Assembly (NCBI GenBank): GCA_016212515.1
Contig: JACRFZ010000078.1
Location: 1 to 64,000 of the forward strand
DNA: 64,000 nucleotides
Origin: Candidatus Melainabacteria bacterium
Lineage (GTDB): Bacteria; Cyanobacteriota; Vampirovibrionia; Obscuribacterales; Obscuribacteraceae
Reading direction: 5' to 3'
Shown: piece after piece, positions 54,560 through 62,630 of the stretch
Layout of the letters: each line of letters begins with the position of its first letter
Numbering within the stretch: the stretch's first letter is position 1
The notes under the pieces: generated by a model
Databases searched by the model: none
Seen by the model: only the letters and a program-made list of their open reading frames with translations
Told to the model about the DNA's origin: nothing
Translations under genes and position numbers: made by a program

Positions 54560-54655
54560 GAACTGGTACCGGAAAGAATAAAATATGTAGTAAGTTCCTG
54601 CAGCTTACAGCATATTTGTGTCGAAGCTGTGATCTCTTCCCTTTACTCTAGCTGT

Positions 54656-55144
54656 TCACGGCTCTTCCTTGGTTTTGTATTCTTCGATGCGCGTCTTCCA
54701 GTAATCGTTGCCCAACTTGCAGTCTTGACTGTGTGTCTTGGCCCACTGGTTCTCGGCACTGGAAAGAGCATTCAAAACGTCTTCCGATTTCATCAGTTTG
54801 CGCACCAGCACAACATCGTCTACCGTGCCGGTACCATAGGGCGGCGGAGGATTGTACATGGGTAGTTCTTCTTTGTTCCAGTGTGTCAGACCAAGCTTCT
54901 CGGCATGGTGGGCATGGTCTAGTTTGTGACCTTCAGTGTGCAGTTGGGAAATGAAATCATCGCAGCGTCTGCAAGCGCACTCGGCAGCCTCTTTAGTGTG
55001 CCAGTGTATCAATTTGTTCCAGACCCGGCCGAATAGCTCTTTCAAGCCTTGTTTGTGATGCTCCTCATCAGCAGGAGAATTATCGGAGGGCGCAGGTTGT
55101 GCGACAAAATTCCCCATAAGCTGGTCTTTCAGATCGCCGTTCAT
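54656..55144 (-). CDS. hypothetical Cys/His-rich protein
   Basis: A 162-residue product; ATG at 55144 has AAGGAAG at six bases. Residues 45-80 contain CACRRC and several His (HTEGHKLDHAHH), possibly a metal site. A Pro-rich stretch and acidic C-terminus follow. No signal peptide and no known family. It precedes the GH24 lysozyme at a 96-bp distance. Confidence 0.65.
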   Translation of the reverse strand: MNGDLKDQLMGNFVAQPAPSDNSPADEEHHKQGLKELFGRVWNKLIHWHTKEAAECACRRCDDFISQLHTEGHKLDHAHHAEKLGLTHWNKEELPMYNPPPPYGTGTVDDVVLVRKLMKSEDVLNALSSAENQWAKTHSQDCKLGNDYWKTRIEEYKTKEEP

Positions 55145-55319
55145 ATTAAACTTCCTTCTTTCCTCAAATCACCCATGCCGGGATACAGTTACATTTTTAC
55201 ACCGGATTCGGATTTTACTCATCCCCTGTGGGGATGATTGAGCTTGGTATTCGTGCCGGGCCCGTTAAACTCGGACTTGCTATCATTTACTACCCTTTAG
55301 CGTCTGTTTGGAGACCCCT

Positions 55320-56729
55320 GTGACTGACTTTATGCCCGAAAAAGTGGAACAGTACGACTTGGTAGTGCTCGGCGGCGGCAAAGGGGGCAAGTCTCTAGCT
55401 CTTGCCCTGGCTCCCATGGGCTACAAAGTGTGCCTGATAGAGGCAAAAATGCTGGGCGGTTCTTGCATTAATGTCGCCTGTATTCCCACCAAGACAATGG
55501 TGGCCGGAACGCGCCTGGTGTATGAGGCCGGTCAGGCCAGGGCCAGGGGCTTCAAGCTTTCTCTGGAAGGCAATAATATTCAAGCCGTCATTGCCCGAAA
55601 GCGCCAGGTGGTAAGCTCCATGGTGGAAACCCATGAGAAGCTCTTCACCACCACCGAGAATTTAACCTTCTTGAAAGGGCTGGGCAGCTTTGTCGCTTCA
55701 TCGGAAGGTACCGTCATCAAGGTGGAACTGGAGGGCGGCTGCCGTTACGTCACCGGTAAGACCATCGTTGTCAACACCGGCACCAAGCCGCTCATGCCCA
55801 TCATTGAGGGTATGGAGCAAGTGCCTCTCCTGACCAGTACATCAATAATGGAACTGGATTATCTGCCCGGGCACCTGGCCATCATCGGTGGCGGCTATAT
55901 CGCCCTGGAGTTTGCCCAAATCTTTGCCCGGTTGGGTAGTCGGGTTACTTTGCTGGAGCGAGGCACAACCTTCCTGCCTCGGGAAGACCGAGATATTGCC
56001 GACTGTGTGCAGAAAATATTGCAGGAAGAGGGAGTGGAAATCCTCTTCGATGTGAAAGCAGAGAAGCTGAGCCTGGACGGTCAGGATAAAGTAATTCATC
56101 TGGTAGATGGCGGCGGTACCACGAGTGAATTTCGAGCCACTGACATCCTGGCTGCTACGGGGCGCGCCTCTGTTAACGAGGCCCTTAACCTGGCGGTGGT
56201 AGGCATCGATGTCGATAGCCGCGGTTTTATCAAGGTGAACGAGTATCTGGAAACCTCAAGAGCCGGTGTCTTCGCCGTCGGTGATTGCAAGGGCGGACCT
56301 TTCTTCACCCATGCTTCCTGGGACGATTTTAGAATTCTGAAAGACAACATTGTTCACAGCGCCGGACGCACCACCACCGGCAGGCTCATCCCGTACACCC
56401 TCTTTGTGGAGCCGGAGCTGGGAAGGGTTGGACTGACGGAAGCGGAAGCCTTGAAAAGCGGTAAGAACATACAGGTTTTGACTCTACCGGCCGCCAAAAT
56501 ACCAAGAGCCAATACCGAAGGCGAGACTAGAGGCATGCTCAAAGCCATAATCGATCGAGACAGTAAAGAGATTCTTGGCTTTGCGGCCCTGAGCCTTTAC
56601 GGCGGCGAAATTGCGTCGGCCGTGCAGGTGGCCATGCTTGCCGGTATGCCCTGCAATAGACTCGGCAAAATTGTGTTCAGTCATCCCACCATGTGTGAGA
56701 GTCTGAACCTGCTCTTCCAAGGGGTTTAG
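55320..56729 (+). CDS. dihydrolipoamide-dehydrogenase-like flavoprotein
   Basis: GTG at 55320 is preferred over the TTG at 55308 because GGAG lies six bases upstream; the product has 469 residues. FAD binding LVVLGGGKGGKSLAL, the redox disulfide Cys49-Cys54 in GGSCINVACIP, NAD binding LAIIGGGYIALEFA, the second FAD motif VFAVGDCKG and the dimer-interface HPTMCES are present. This is the pyridine-nucleotide disulfide oxidoreductase class I (dihydrolipoamide dehydrogenase or mercuric-reductase-like). The substrate is uncertain: no 2-oxoacid dehydrogenase genes are nearby. It is followed after one base by a GDSL hydrolase gene. Confidence 0.92.
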   Translation: MTDFMPEKVEQYDLVVLGGGKGGKSLALALAPMGYKVCLIEAKMLGGSCINVACIPTKTMVAGTRLVYEAGQARARGFKLSLEGNNIQAVIARKRQVVSSMVETHEKLFTTTENLTFLKGLGSFVASSEGTVIKVELEGGCRYVTGKTIVVNTGTKPLMPIIEGMEQVPLLTSTSIMELDYLPGHLAIIGGGYIALEFAQIFARLGSRVTLLERGTTFLPREDRDIADCVQKILQEEGVEILFDVKAEKLSLDGQDKVIHLVDGGGTTSEFRATDILAATGRASVNEALNLAVVGIDVDSRGFIKVNEYLETSRAGVFAVGDCKGGPFFTHASWDDFRILKDNIVHSAGRTTTGRLIPYTLFVEPELGRVGLTEAEALKSGKNIQVLTLPAAKIPRANTEGETRGMLKAIIDRDSKEILGFAALSLYGGEIASAVQVAMLAGMPCNRLGKIVFSHPTMCESLNLLFQGV

Positions 56730-56730
56730 A

Positions 56731-57468
56731 GTGAAATTCGATCTCTATCTGGCCCTTGGAGATTCTATTTCCATAGACTTCTATCCGGCTCAGGATGCCG
56801 GCAAGCAGACCTGCAGTCACAACGAAAATCTGGGGGCAGCTTCCCTTCTGCTTAGAAATGACAGACTGCTCTTCCCCGAATTCAAAGGGCAAGACCTGAG
56901 CACCCACTGCGAGAAGCTCACTTTTCAGAATCTGGCTGTGGACGGAGCGACAACTTTTGATTTACTGGAGCGCCTTGATGACCTCGATGCGTTGAAGGAT
57001 CGCTCCGCTCTGGTTACCCTCACCATTGGCGGTAATGACCTTTTACAGTCATTGCGTCTTTCCGGTGGCAACGGCAAGGTTTTAATCGGTGAAGTCGAGC
57101 GTATTCAAGAGCGCATCAGCGAGATAGCAGATCAAATTCAACTGAAGCTGCCGGATTCATATCTCATTTTGAATACGGTCTATGATCCCACCGATGGTAC
57201 CGGCACTTTTACCGACAGTGCCATTTTCGATCAAAAATTGCCGGTAGAGCTGCTGCAATACCTCAATTTCCTCATGACGAGGCTTTCATTCTCTCCCAGG
57301 CGAGTTCTCTGCGATATCCATAAGCATTTTCTCGGGCACGGCATGCTTTCCCCGTCTCAAGACGATTTTTGGTACTGGCGCCCCAACCCTATAGAACCCG
57401 GTTACAGAGGAGCTAGCGAAATTCGGCGGCTCTGGTGGAAAATCGTGGAACCACTTGTGCTTTTCTAA
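56731..57468 (+). CDS. SGNH/GDSL-family hydrolase
   Basis: The 245-residue protein starts at GTG 56731, one base after the flavoprotein stop. Block I GDSISID gives nucleophile Ser12, block III is TIGGNDLL and block V is DIHKHFLGHG with Asp and His. These are the SGNH esterase/lipase hallmarks. There is no signal peptide, so the enzyme is probably cytoplasmic. The tight spacing with the flavoprotein suggests one transcript, but a shared function is not evident. Confidence 0.9.
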   Translation: MKFDLYLALGDSISIDFYPAQDAGKQTCSHNENLGAASLLLRNDRLLFPEFKGQDLSTHCEKLTFQNLAVDGATTFDLLERLDDLDALKDRSALVTLTIGGNDLLQSLRLSGGNGKVLIGEVERIQERISEIADQIQLKLPDSYLILNTVYDPTDGTGTFTDSAIFDQKLPVELLQYLNFLMTRLSFSPRRVLCDIHKHFLGHGMLSPSQDDFWYWRPNPIEPGYRGASEIRRLWWKIVEPLVLF

Positions 57469-57548
57469 TCTCCCACCAGAGTCGATTAAGGAAAGGCGCT
57501 CAGGCTTGTACTAGAATCGAGTCTGAGTTTCCAGGCAAGGTGTTGAAT

Positions 57549-58328
57549 ATGAGTAGGAAAAGAGCCATTGATGCTCGTGAGTCCAGTGATCCTAAGTTTA
57601 TTCACTGGAAGAGTCGCTTCAAGGCAGCCACCGTAGCTTTTGAGATGGGTAAGCTGGATGAAGCCCGTACCGTTATTTACCGCTCCTTGATGGAGGCAGA
57701 GTCTCTTCAGGATAAAAACTTTGCTGTGCCGGTCTGCCATATCGGCATGGCCGTGGTCAGCATGAATCAGGAAAAAGAGCGGGAAGCGAAGGACTATTTT
57801 GAAAAGGCTATAAATGCTCTCTCCGGCCAATCGGAAGCCGATACTCGTGAACTTTACGGCGCGGCGCTGCGCTTTTATGCCCATTTTCATGAACGCAAGA
57901 ATGATCTGTCCGAGGCCGAAAACTGCCTCCGGCAGTCCGTTGCCGTTCTGAAAGAGCTGGGTGCGGAAAGTGCGGCGCAACTAGCCTATTCCCTGGCCGA
58001 TCTGGCGGCAATAATGGTTCGTACCGGTCAGCTTGAAGAGGCTGATGTGCTGGTCAAATCTGCCATTGAGATTCTAGTAGCCACGGTCGGAACCGATGAC
58101 CCGAGCTATGACTGGGCCAAGCTCATTTATCAGGTTTGCCTGAACCAGCATGACCGCGAAATGCTGGAATTAGTCTTCGAGGATTCGGTCACAGCCATGC
58201 AGTATAAACTCGGGGCCAGGCACCCGAACCTGGTGAGAGCATTGAACGCCTATGGGATTGCCCTCAGGAAGCGCGGTATGACAGAGAAACTTGAGCACCT
58301 GAAAGAGAAGTTCTCGGCGCTGGTTTGA
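57549..58328 (+). CDS. TPR protein
   Basis: The frame is open from 57435, overlapping the GDSL gene, but ATG 57549 after AAGGTG starts cleanly (MSRKRAIDARESS), giving 259 residues. Several TPR/kinesin-light-chain-like units are visible (MGKLDEARTVIYRSLMEAES, QLEEADVLVKSAIEIL, LGARHPNLVRALNAYG). No signal peptide. The next gene downstream is a Ser/Thr kinase with its own TPR tail, so a signalling link is possible. Confidence 0.85.
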   Translation: MSRKRAIDARESSDPKFIHWKSRFKAATVAFEMGKLDEARTVIYRSLMEAESLQDKNFAVPVCHIGMAVVSMNQEKEREAKDYFEKAINALSGQSEADTRELYGAALRFYAHFHERKNDLSEAENCLRQSVAVLKELGAESAAQLAYSLADLAAIMVRTGQLEEADVLVKSAIEILVATVGTDDPSYDWAKLIYQVCLNQHDREMLELVFEDSVTAMQYKLGARHPNLVRALNAYGIALRKRGMTEKLEHLKEKFSALV

Positions 58329-58490
58329 CTTTCCGGTCAGCCTCGCACCGAATTGGTCACACGTCTGCCGGTTGCCTAAGGTTGTTTTGGGCAAACTGGG
58401 CATATTAAATGGGCAAAGTAAAGACTACCCTGAAATAGGCTCCAACTTTCGCACCTTTCACCACTGGTAACCATCAGGCAAATACCGGCA

Positions 58491-60314
58491 ATGACCGATA
58501 AGAAAATCGTCGAAACCGATTTCACTCTAGTAAATTTCGAGGGTACAACCAATTCCGTTGGACCTATCGGACCCAATTTCGAAATCCTGGGTACCCTCGG
58601 TGAGGGTGCCATGGGCATCGTCTACAAAGCCAGGCACCTGCTTCTCGATAAAGTGGTAGCCATCAAGGTTTTGAAGGAAGAGTACACCAGCCAGTCCAAG
58701 ATTTTTCTGCGCTTTCAGCAGGAAGCCAGAACTACCAGCCATCTCTCCCATGAGAATATAGCCAGCGTTCATGACTTTGGTCTCACCGAAGGTGGTCATC
58801 CTTTCATAGTCATGGATTATGTCGAGGGAGTCACTCTCGCCGGTCTGATCGAAGAAATGAAGGTCTTGCCTGAGGATGTGGCGCTTTCCATCTTTCAGCA
58901 AATCGGCCGAGCCCTCGTTCATGCCCATGAAAACAACGTCATCCACAGGGATTTAAAGCCTTCCAATATAATTTTGCAAAAGCGTGCATCGGGCGAGTGG
59001 CATGCCAAGGTTGTGGACTTCGGCATCGCTAAAGTAATGATTGAGAGCGAAGACGACCACTCTCCCAAGCTCACGCAAACCGGTGAAATATTCGGCACGC
59101 CGCTCTATATGAGTCCCGAGCAGTGTCAGGGGCAGAAAGTCGATCAGCGCAGCGATATTTATTCCCTTGGTTGCTTGATGTATGAGTGCTTGATGGGCAA
59201 ACCGCCATTTACCGGGGACAGCACCTTTGCCTTGCTCATGGCCCAGGTCAGTAAGCCGCCGGCGCCGTTTCGCGAGGCAAACCAGACCGCTCGCCTGAGC
59301 GATGCCCTGGAGCGTGTGGTTTTTCGGGCTATGGAAAAAGAGCCCGGAGATCGCTACCAGGCAGTTAAAGACCTCTTAAACGATCTGGAGGCAGTCAGCA
59401 AAGGAAGCGCAACCGTTGCTGCTTCCAAGCTTTACAGCAAACCTCGCAGAGCCAAGACCAGCAAGTTAGTGCTCTTTTCGATCGCTTCCTTCCTACTAAT
59501 ATCGGCGCTGGGTCTGGTACTGGCCATAGTACCAATGATAATGAATACCCGCCCGGCTGCGGTGCTACCATGGGCAGAAGCTTTTCGCCACGGCATGGAA
59601 CTGAGACCCATAGACAAACTTGCTGCTGAAGCCCAATTGCGCCAGGCTTTGTCCATTGCCGCTAAGTCGGGAGCAACCCCTCAGCAATTGGCTGACATTC
59701 AGTACGAGCTGGGTGTGATGCTCTTCCTGCGTGATAGTGCCGACCACGAAGCCTATCAATTGCTTGCGCAGGTGGCACGGGTAGAGCCGCAGGAAACCCT
59801 TCGCCATGCCAACACCTTAGAATACCTGGCCCGCTTGGAAATCGCAGAGTCTAACCGTAGCTACAAGGCACTCAAGAAGGCGAAGCAAAAAGGGTCCGAG
59901 GCTGCCGAAATCGATACTTTGCAGAAGTCGGTGGAAGAACTGCAAAACCTGGCAAGACTTCATGCCGGTCAGGCCGTTGATATTAAGGTAAGGCTAGTAG
60001 GTGCAGAACATGGCTATGTAGAGAATGCCTGGCGTACCAAGGGGCAGGTACTTTATGCGCTCGGCTATTATCCAGAGGCGCAAGAGGCTTTCTCGAAGGC
60101 TCTCGCTCTTGCCGAGAAGCTCAAGATTCCCGATGCCGAGGCCAGCCGCTGCCGCAGTATTGCTCTTTGTCTGGAGGCACAAGGTAAATTTGACGAGGCC
60201 AAGTCTTACTATGAGCGCTCCATAAGAGTCTCTAAAGAGTTGTTCGGGGAAGACCATCGTGAAGTGAAAGAGACAGTTGATGAATACAACGAATTTCTCA
60301 AGCGCCACCACTAG
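58491..60314 (+). CDS. Hanks-type Ser/Thr kinase with TPR tail
   Basis: The 607-residue protein has a complete PknB-like kinase domain: Gly loop GTLGEGAMG (34-42), ATP-binding Lys59 in AIKVL, HRD at 152-154, DFG at 176-178 and the APE-equivalent SPEQ. A membrane helix covers about 325-350, and the outer part (about 360-607) is TPR-like (YYPEAQEAFSKALALAEKL, KFDEAKSYYERSIRVSKEL). It is thus a transmembrane receptor kinase, probably reading peptide or protein ligands through the TPRs. It follows a cytoplasmic TPR gene. Targets are unknown. Confidence 0.95.
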   Translation: MTDKKIVETDFTLVNFEGTTNSVGPIGPNFEILGTLGEGAMGIVYKARHLLLDKVVAIKVLKEEYTSQSKIFLRFQQEARTTSHLSHENIASVHDFGLTEGGHPFIVMDYVEGVTLAGLIEEMKVLPEDVALSIFQQIGRALVHAHENNVIHRDLKPSNIILQKRASGEWHAKVVDFGIAKVMIESEDDHSPKLTQTGEIFGTPLYMSPEQCQGQKVDQRSDIYSLGCLMYECLMGKPPFTGDSTFALLMAQVSKPPAPFREANQTARLSDALERVVFRAMEKEPGDRYQAVKDLLNDLEAVSKGSATVAASKLYSKPRRAKTSKLVLFSIASFLLISALGLVLAIVPMIMNTRPAAVLPWAEAFRHGMELRPIDKLAAEAQLRQALSIAAKSGATPQQLADIQYELGVMLFLRDSADHEAYQLLAQVARVEPQETLRHANTLEYLARLEIAESNRSYKALKKAKQKGSEAAEIDTLQKSVEELQNLARLHAGQAVDIKVRLVGAEHGYVENAWRTKGQVLYALGYYPEAQEAFSKALALAEKLKIPDAEASRCRSIALCLEAQGKFDEAKSYYERSIRVSKELFGEDHREVKETVDEYNEFLKRHH

Positions 60315-60467
60315 CAGTGCCTTAGCGTGTTTTGAATGTGTGTTGTTTCAGTTTCCAGAATTTGTTGCTTGATTGAATCATACTTTCAAGACCTAATTAC
60401 CCGAATTCGGGAATGTACGCCTTTGCGGCTCACTGCTTAAATGGTAGAAGTGCAGAGGGAGAGTACT

Positions 60468-60683
60468 ATGAACTTCAAAGAGCATGTGAGCTTGGCTTCC
60501 GAGCAATTACCCGTTCTCACAGGGCTGAGTTCCTGTGCCAACCTCGATCAAGCCTTTCGCTTTCTAGAGAGTGTGGGCTTTGCTGTGGCCAAAATGGAAC
60601 TGCTATCCCAGGATGAGTTTACCCTCGATCTGGTTTTTCCATTCGATGATTCTAATCGGTGTGTGGTGCTTTCCGCCAGTTGA
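60468..60683 (+). CDS. small hypothetical protein
   Basis: ATG at 60468 follows GAGGGAGAG at five bases, so it is preferred to the frame opening at 60441. The product has 71 residues with helices near 1-20 and 27-42 and a strand at 55-71; no signal peptide. A strong terminator follows directly. No family was recognised. Confidence 0.7.
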   Translation: MNFKEHVSLASEQLPVLTGLSSCANLDQAFRFLESVGFAVAKMELLSQDEFTLDLVFPFDDSNRCVVLSAS

Positions 60684-61039
60684 GTGGGGCATTTGACGGC
60701 GGTCGCCGTCTTTTAAGCAAAACCTACAAACGATGAACTTTTGAATTGGCATCTACAAATGGGTTGGACCGCCCAGGTTTCTGAACTGCAAGAGGGTCCG
60801 AGGATACTTGGCTACGCTGCATGCCGCTTCGAAACTGACTGAGCAAGAGAGCGGGCTGCCAAGCAGGATTCGATATTAAGTGCGTTTTCACAAAGGACGA
60901 CTACTTTCGGAATCGTAAGTATTCTGCCTCCGCTAGTTATGCCACGCCAAATTTGAAGACGTTGGCTGAGGCAGCAATGTTCATCAGGAAAAGCGCTATA
61001 ATTCGCGGCGTTAGTAATTTGCGAGTGTCTTTTTTCTTC
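60684..61039 (+). other. intergenic region before the carboxyltransferase
   Basis: Apart from the terminator at its left end nothing coding is supported. A minus-strand frame covering 60812-61117 has no start signal and overlaps the carboxyltransferase start. The real start of that gene lacks a clear ribosome binding site, so the leader may be unusual. Confidence 0.45.
60694..60713 (+). terminator. Rho-independent terminator
   Basis: GACGGC-GGTC-GCCGTC followed by TTTT (60710-60713), directly after the small gene ending at 60683. Confidence 0.9.
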
Positions 61040-62575
61040 ATGAAATCCTATATTGACGTCCTTAGAGCTAAGAAGAGTGCCGGACGAGGCACTGCCGCAC
61101 AAGCGGAGCAACAACACAAGAAGGGACGTCTGACAGCCAGAGAGCGCTTAGATCTGCTCTTCGACAGCGGCACGTTTCAAGAGATCGATAGTCTTGTGCT
61201 TCCGCGCTACGAGCGTTACCTGGGTGGAAAATCTTCGCAGTTTGGAGACGGAGTCGTCACCGGCTTTGGGCTGATTGCCGGTCGCCATGCCTTCGCCGCC
61301 GCGCAAGACGCATCGGTTATGGGTGGTTCCCTTGGTGAGATGCACGCTAATAAGATCGTGAAAGCAATGAAGATGGCCCTTTCCTTCGGCTGTCCCTTCA
61401 TCGCCATGAACGACTCCGGTGGTGCCAGAATTCAGGAAGGCGTGGATAGTCTTGGTGGATACGCCCGCCTCTTTGACGCCAACTGCGAAGCCTCCGGCGT
61501 AATACCGCAGTTGTCGCTGATCATGGGACCTTGCGCCGGCGGCGCCGTTTACTCGCCGGCACTGACCGACTTCGTTTTTATGACCGCTAACGGCTACATG
61601 TTCATCACCGGTCCTGATGTAGTTAAGGCGGTGATGCAGGAAGAAGTAAGCCAGGAGCACTTGGGCGGTGGTCTGGTGCACAGTCAGGAAAGCGGTGTCA
61701 GCCATTTCCTGGCTAAGGACGACACTGAGTGCATCGAACAGGCAAGGGAACTGCTCAGCTACTTGCCTTCGAATAATCTCGATGATCCACCTTACGTCAA
61801 GCCCAACGATGATCCCGACCGCCGCTGCCCGGAGCTGGAAGAAATCGTACCCACCGATCCCTCCAAGCCTTATGACGTTCGTACCGTCATTGCCAGTGTC
61901 TTTGATGACGGTAGATTCTTTGAAGTGCACGAAGAGTACGCCCAGAATATAGTTGTCGGTTTTGCCAGACTGAACGGGCACGTGGTGGGTGTGGTGGCCA
62001 ACCAGCCCAAGGTGCTGGCAGGCACCATCGACATCAAAGCTTCTGTCAAAGGTTGCCACTTCATTCGCATCTGCGATGCTTACAATATTCCGATTGTTAC
62101 TCTGCAAGATGTGCCGGGCTTCCTACCGGGAACAAGCCAGGAATACGGCGGTATCATCCGTAATGGCGCCCGCATGATCTATGCGTATAGCGAAGCCACC
62201 GTTCCCAAGTTGATGCTCATATTGCGCAAGAGTTACGGCGGCGCCTACTGCGTCATGAGCAGTAAGGGCTTGCGCGGCGACCTCATATACGCCTGGCCAA
62301 GCGCCGAGCTTGCCGTGATGGGGGCAGCGGGAGCGGTGAATATTCTCTTCCGCAAAGAAATTGCCGAGGCTGCCGACCCGGTGGCTAAGCGCCGCGATCT
62401 GGAGGACGACTACAAGGAGAAGTTCAGCAACAGTTATGTGGCTGCCTCTCGTGGTCTCATTGATGACGTAATCGAGCCGGCCGAATCGCGCCGGGTTCTT
62501 ATTCGCGCCCTGGAATTGACCCTGCTCAAACGAGAGCGTCATACCAAGCGTAAACACGGCGTTTCACCAATGTGA
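61040..62575 (+). CDS. acyl-CoA carboxylase, carboxyltransferase subunit
   Basis: The frame opens at 60953, but ATG 61040 (MKSYIDVLRAKK) gives the normal length of about 511 residues. It is the biotin-dependent acyl-CoA carboxylase beta type (propionyl/methylcrotonyl/acetyl-CoA family): KGRLTARERLDLL, MNDSGGARIQEGVDSLGGYA, GPCAGGAVYSPALTDF, QEYGGIIRNGARMIYAYSEATVPK and GGAYCVMSSKGLRGD. It transfers CO2 from carboxybiotin to an acyl-CoA. The motifs appear intact, in contrast to the downstream biotin-carboxylase homologue. No ribosome binding site is obvious at this start. Confidence 0.92.
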   Translation: MKSYIDVLRAKKSAGRGTAAQAEQQHKKGRLTARERLDLLFDSGTFQEIDSLVLPRYERYLGGKSSQFGDGVVTGFGLIAGRHAFAAAQDASVMGGSLGEMHANKIVKAMKMALSFGCPFIAMNDSGGARIQEGVDSLGGYARLFDANCEASGVIPQLSLIMGPCAGGAVYSPALTDFVFMTANGYMFITGPDVVKAVMQEEVSQEHLGGGLVHSQESGVSHFLAKDDTECIEQARELLSYLPSNNLDDPPYVKPNDDPDRRCPELEEIVPTDPSKPYDVRTVIASVFDDGRFFEVHEEYAQNIVVGFARLNGHVVGVVANQPKVLAGTIDIKASVKGCHFIRICDAYNIPIVTLQDVPGFLPGTSQEYGGIIRNGARMIYAYSEATVPKLMLILRKSYGGAYCVMSSKGLRGDLIYAWPSAELAVMGAAGAVNILFRKEIAEAADPVAKRRDLEDDYKEKFSNSYVAASRGLIDDVIEPAESRRVLIRALELTLLKRERHTKRKHGVSPM

Positions 62576-62630
62576 GGGCGCCTGGCGCTTCACGACATTA
62601 GGACAGCCTTCAGCATAATTGGGCAAGCAC

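Noticed and set aside
54125..54865. 246-codon plus-strand ORF
   Set aside because: Overlaps the GH24 lysozyme and hypothetical genes in antisense, hydrophobic shadow composition.
61148..62107. 319-codon minus-strand ORF
   Set aside because: Antisense shadow of the carboxyltransferase gene, which matches a known family over its full length.
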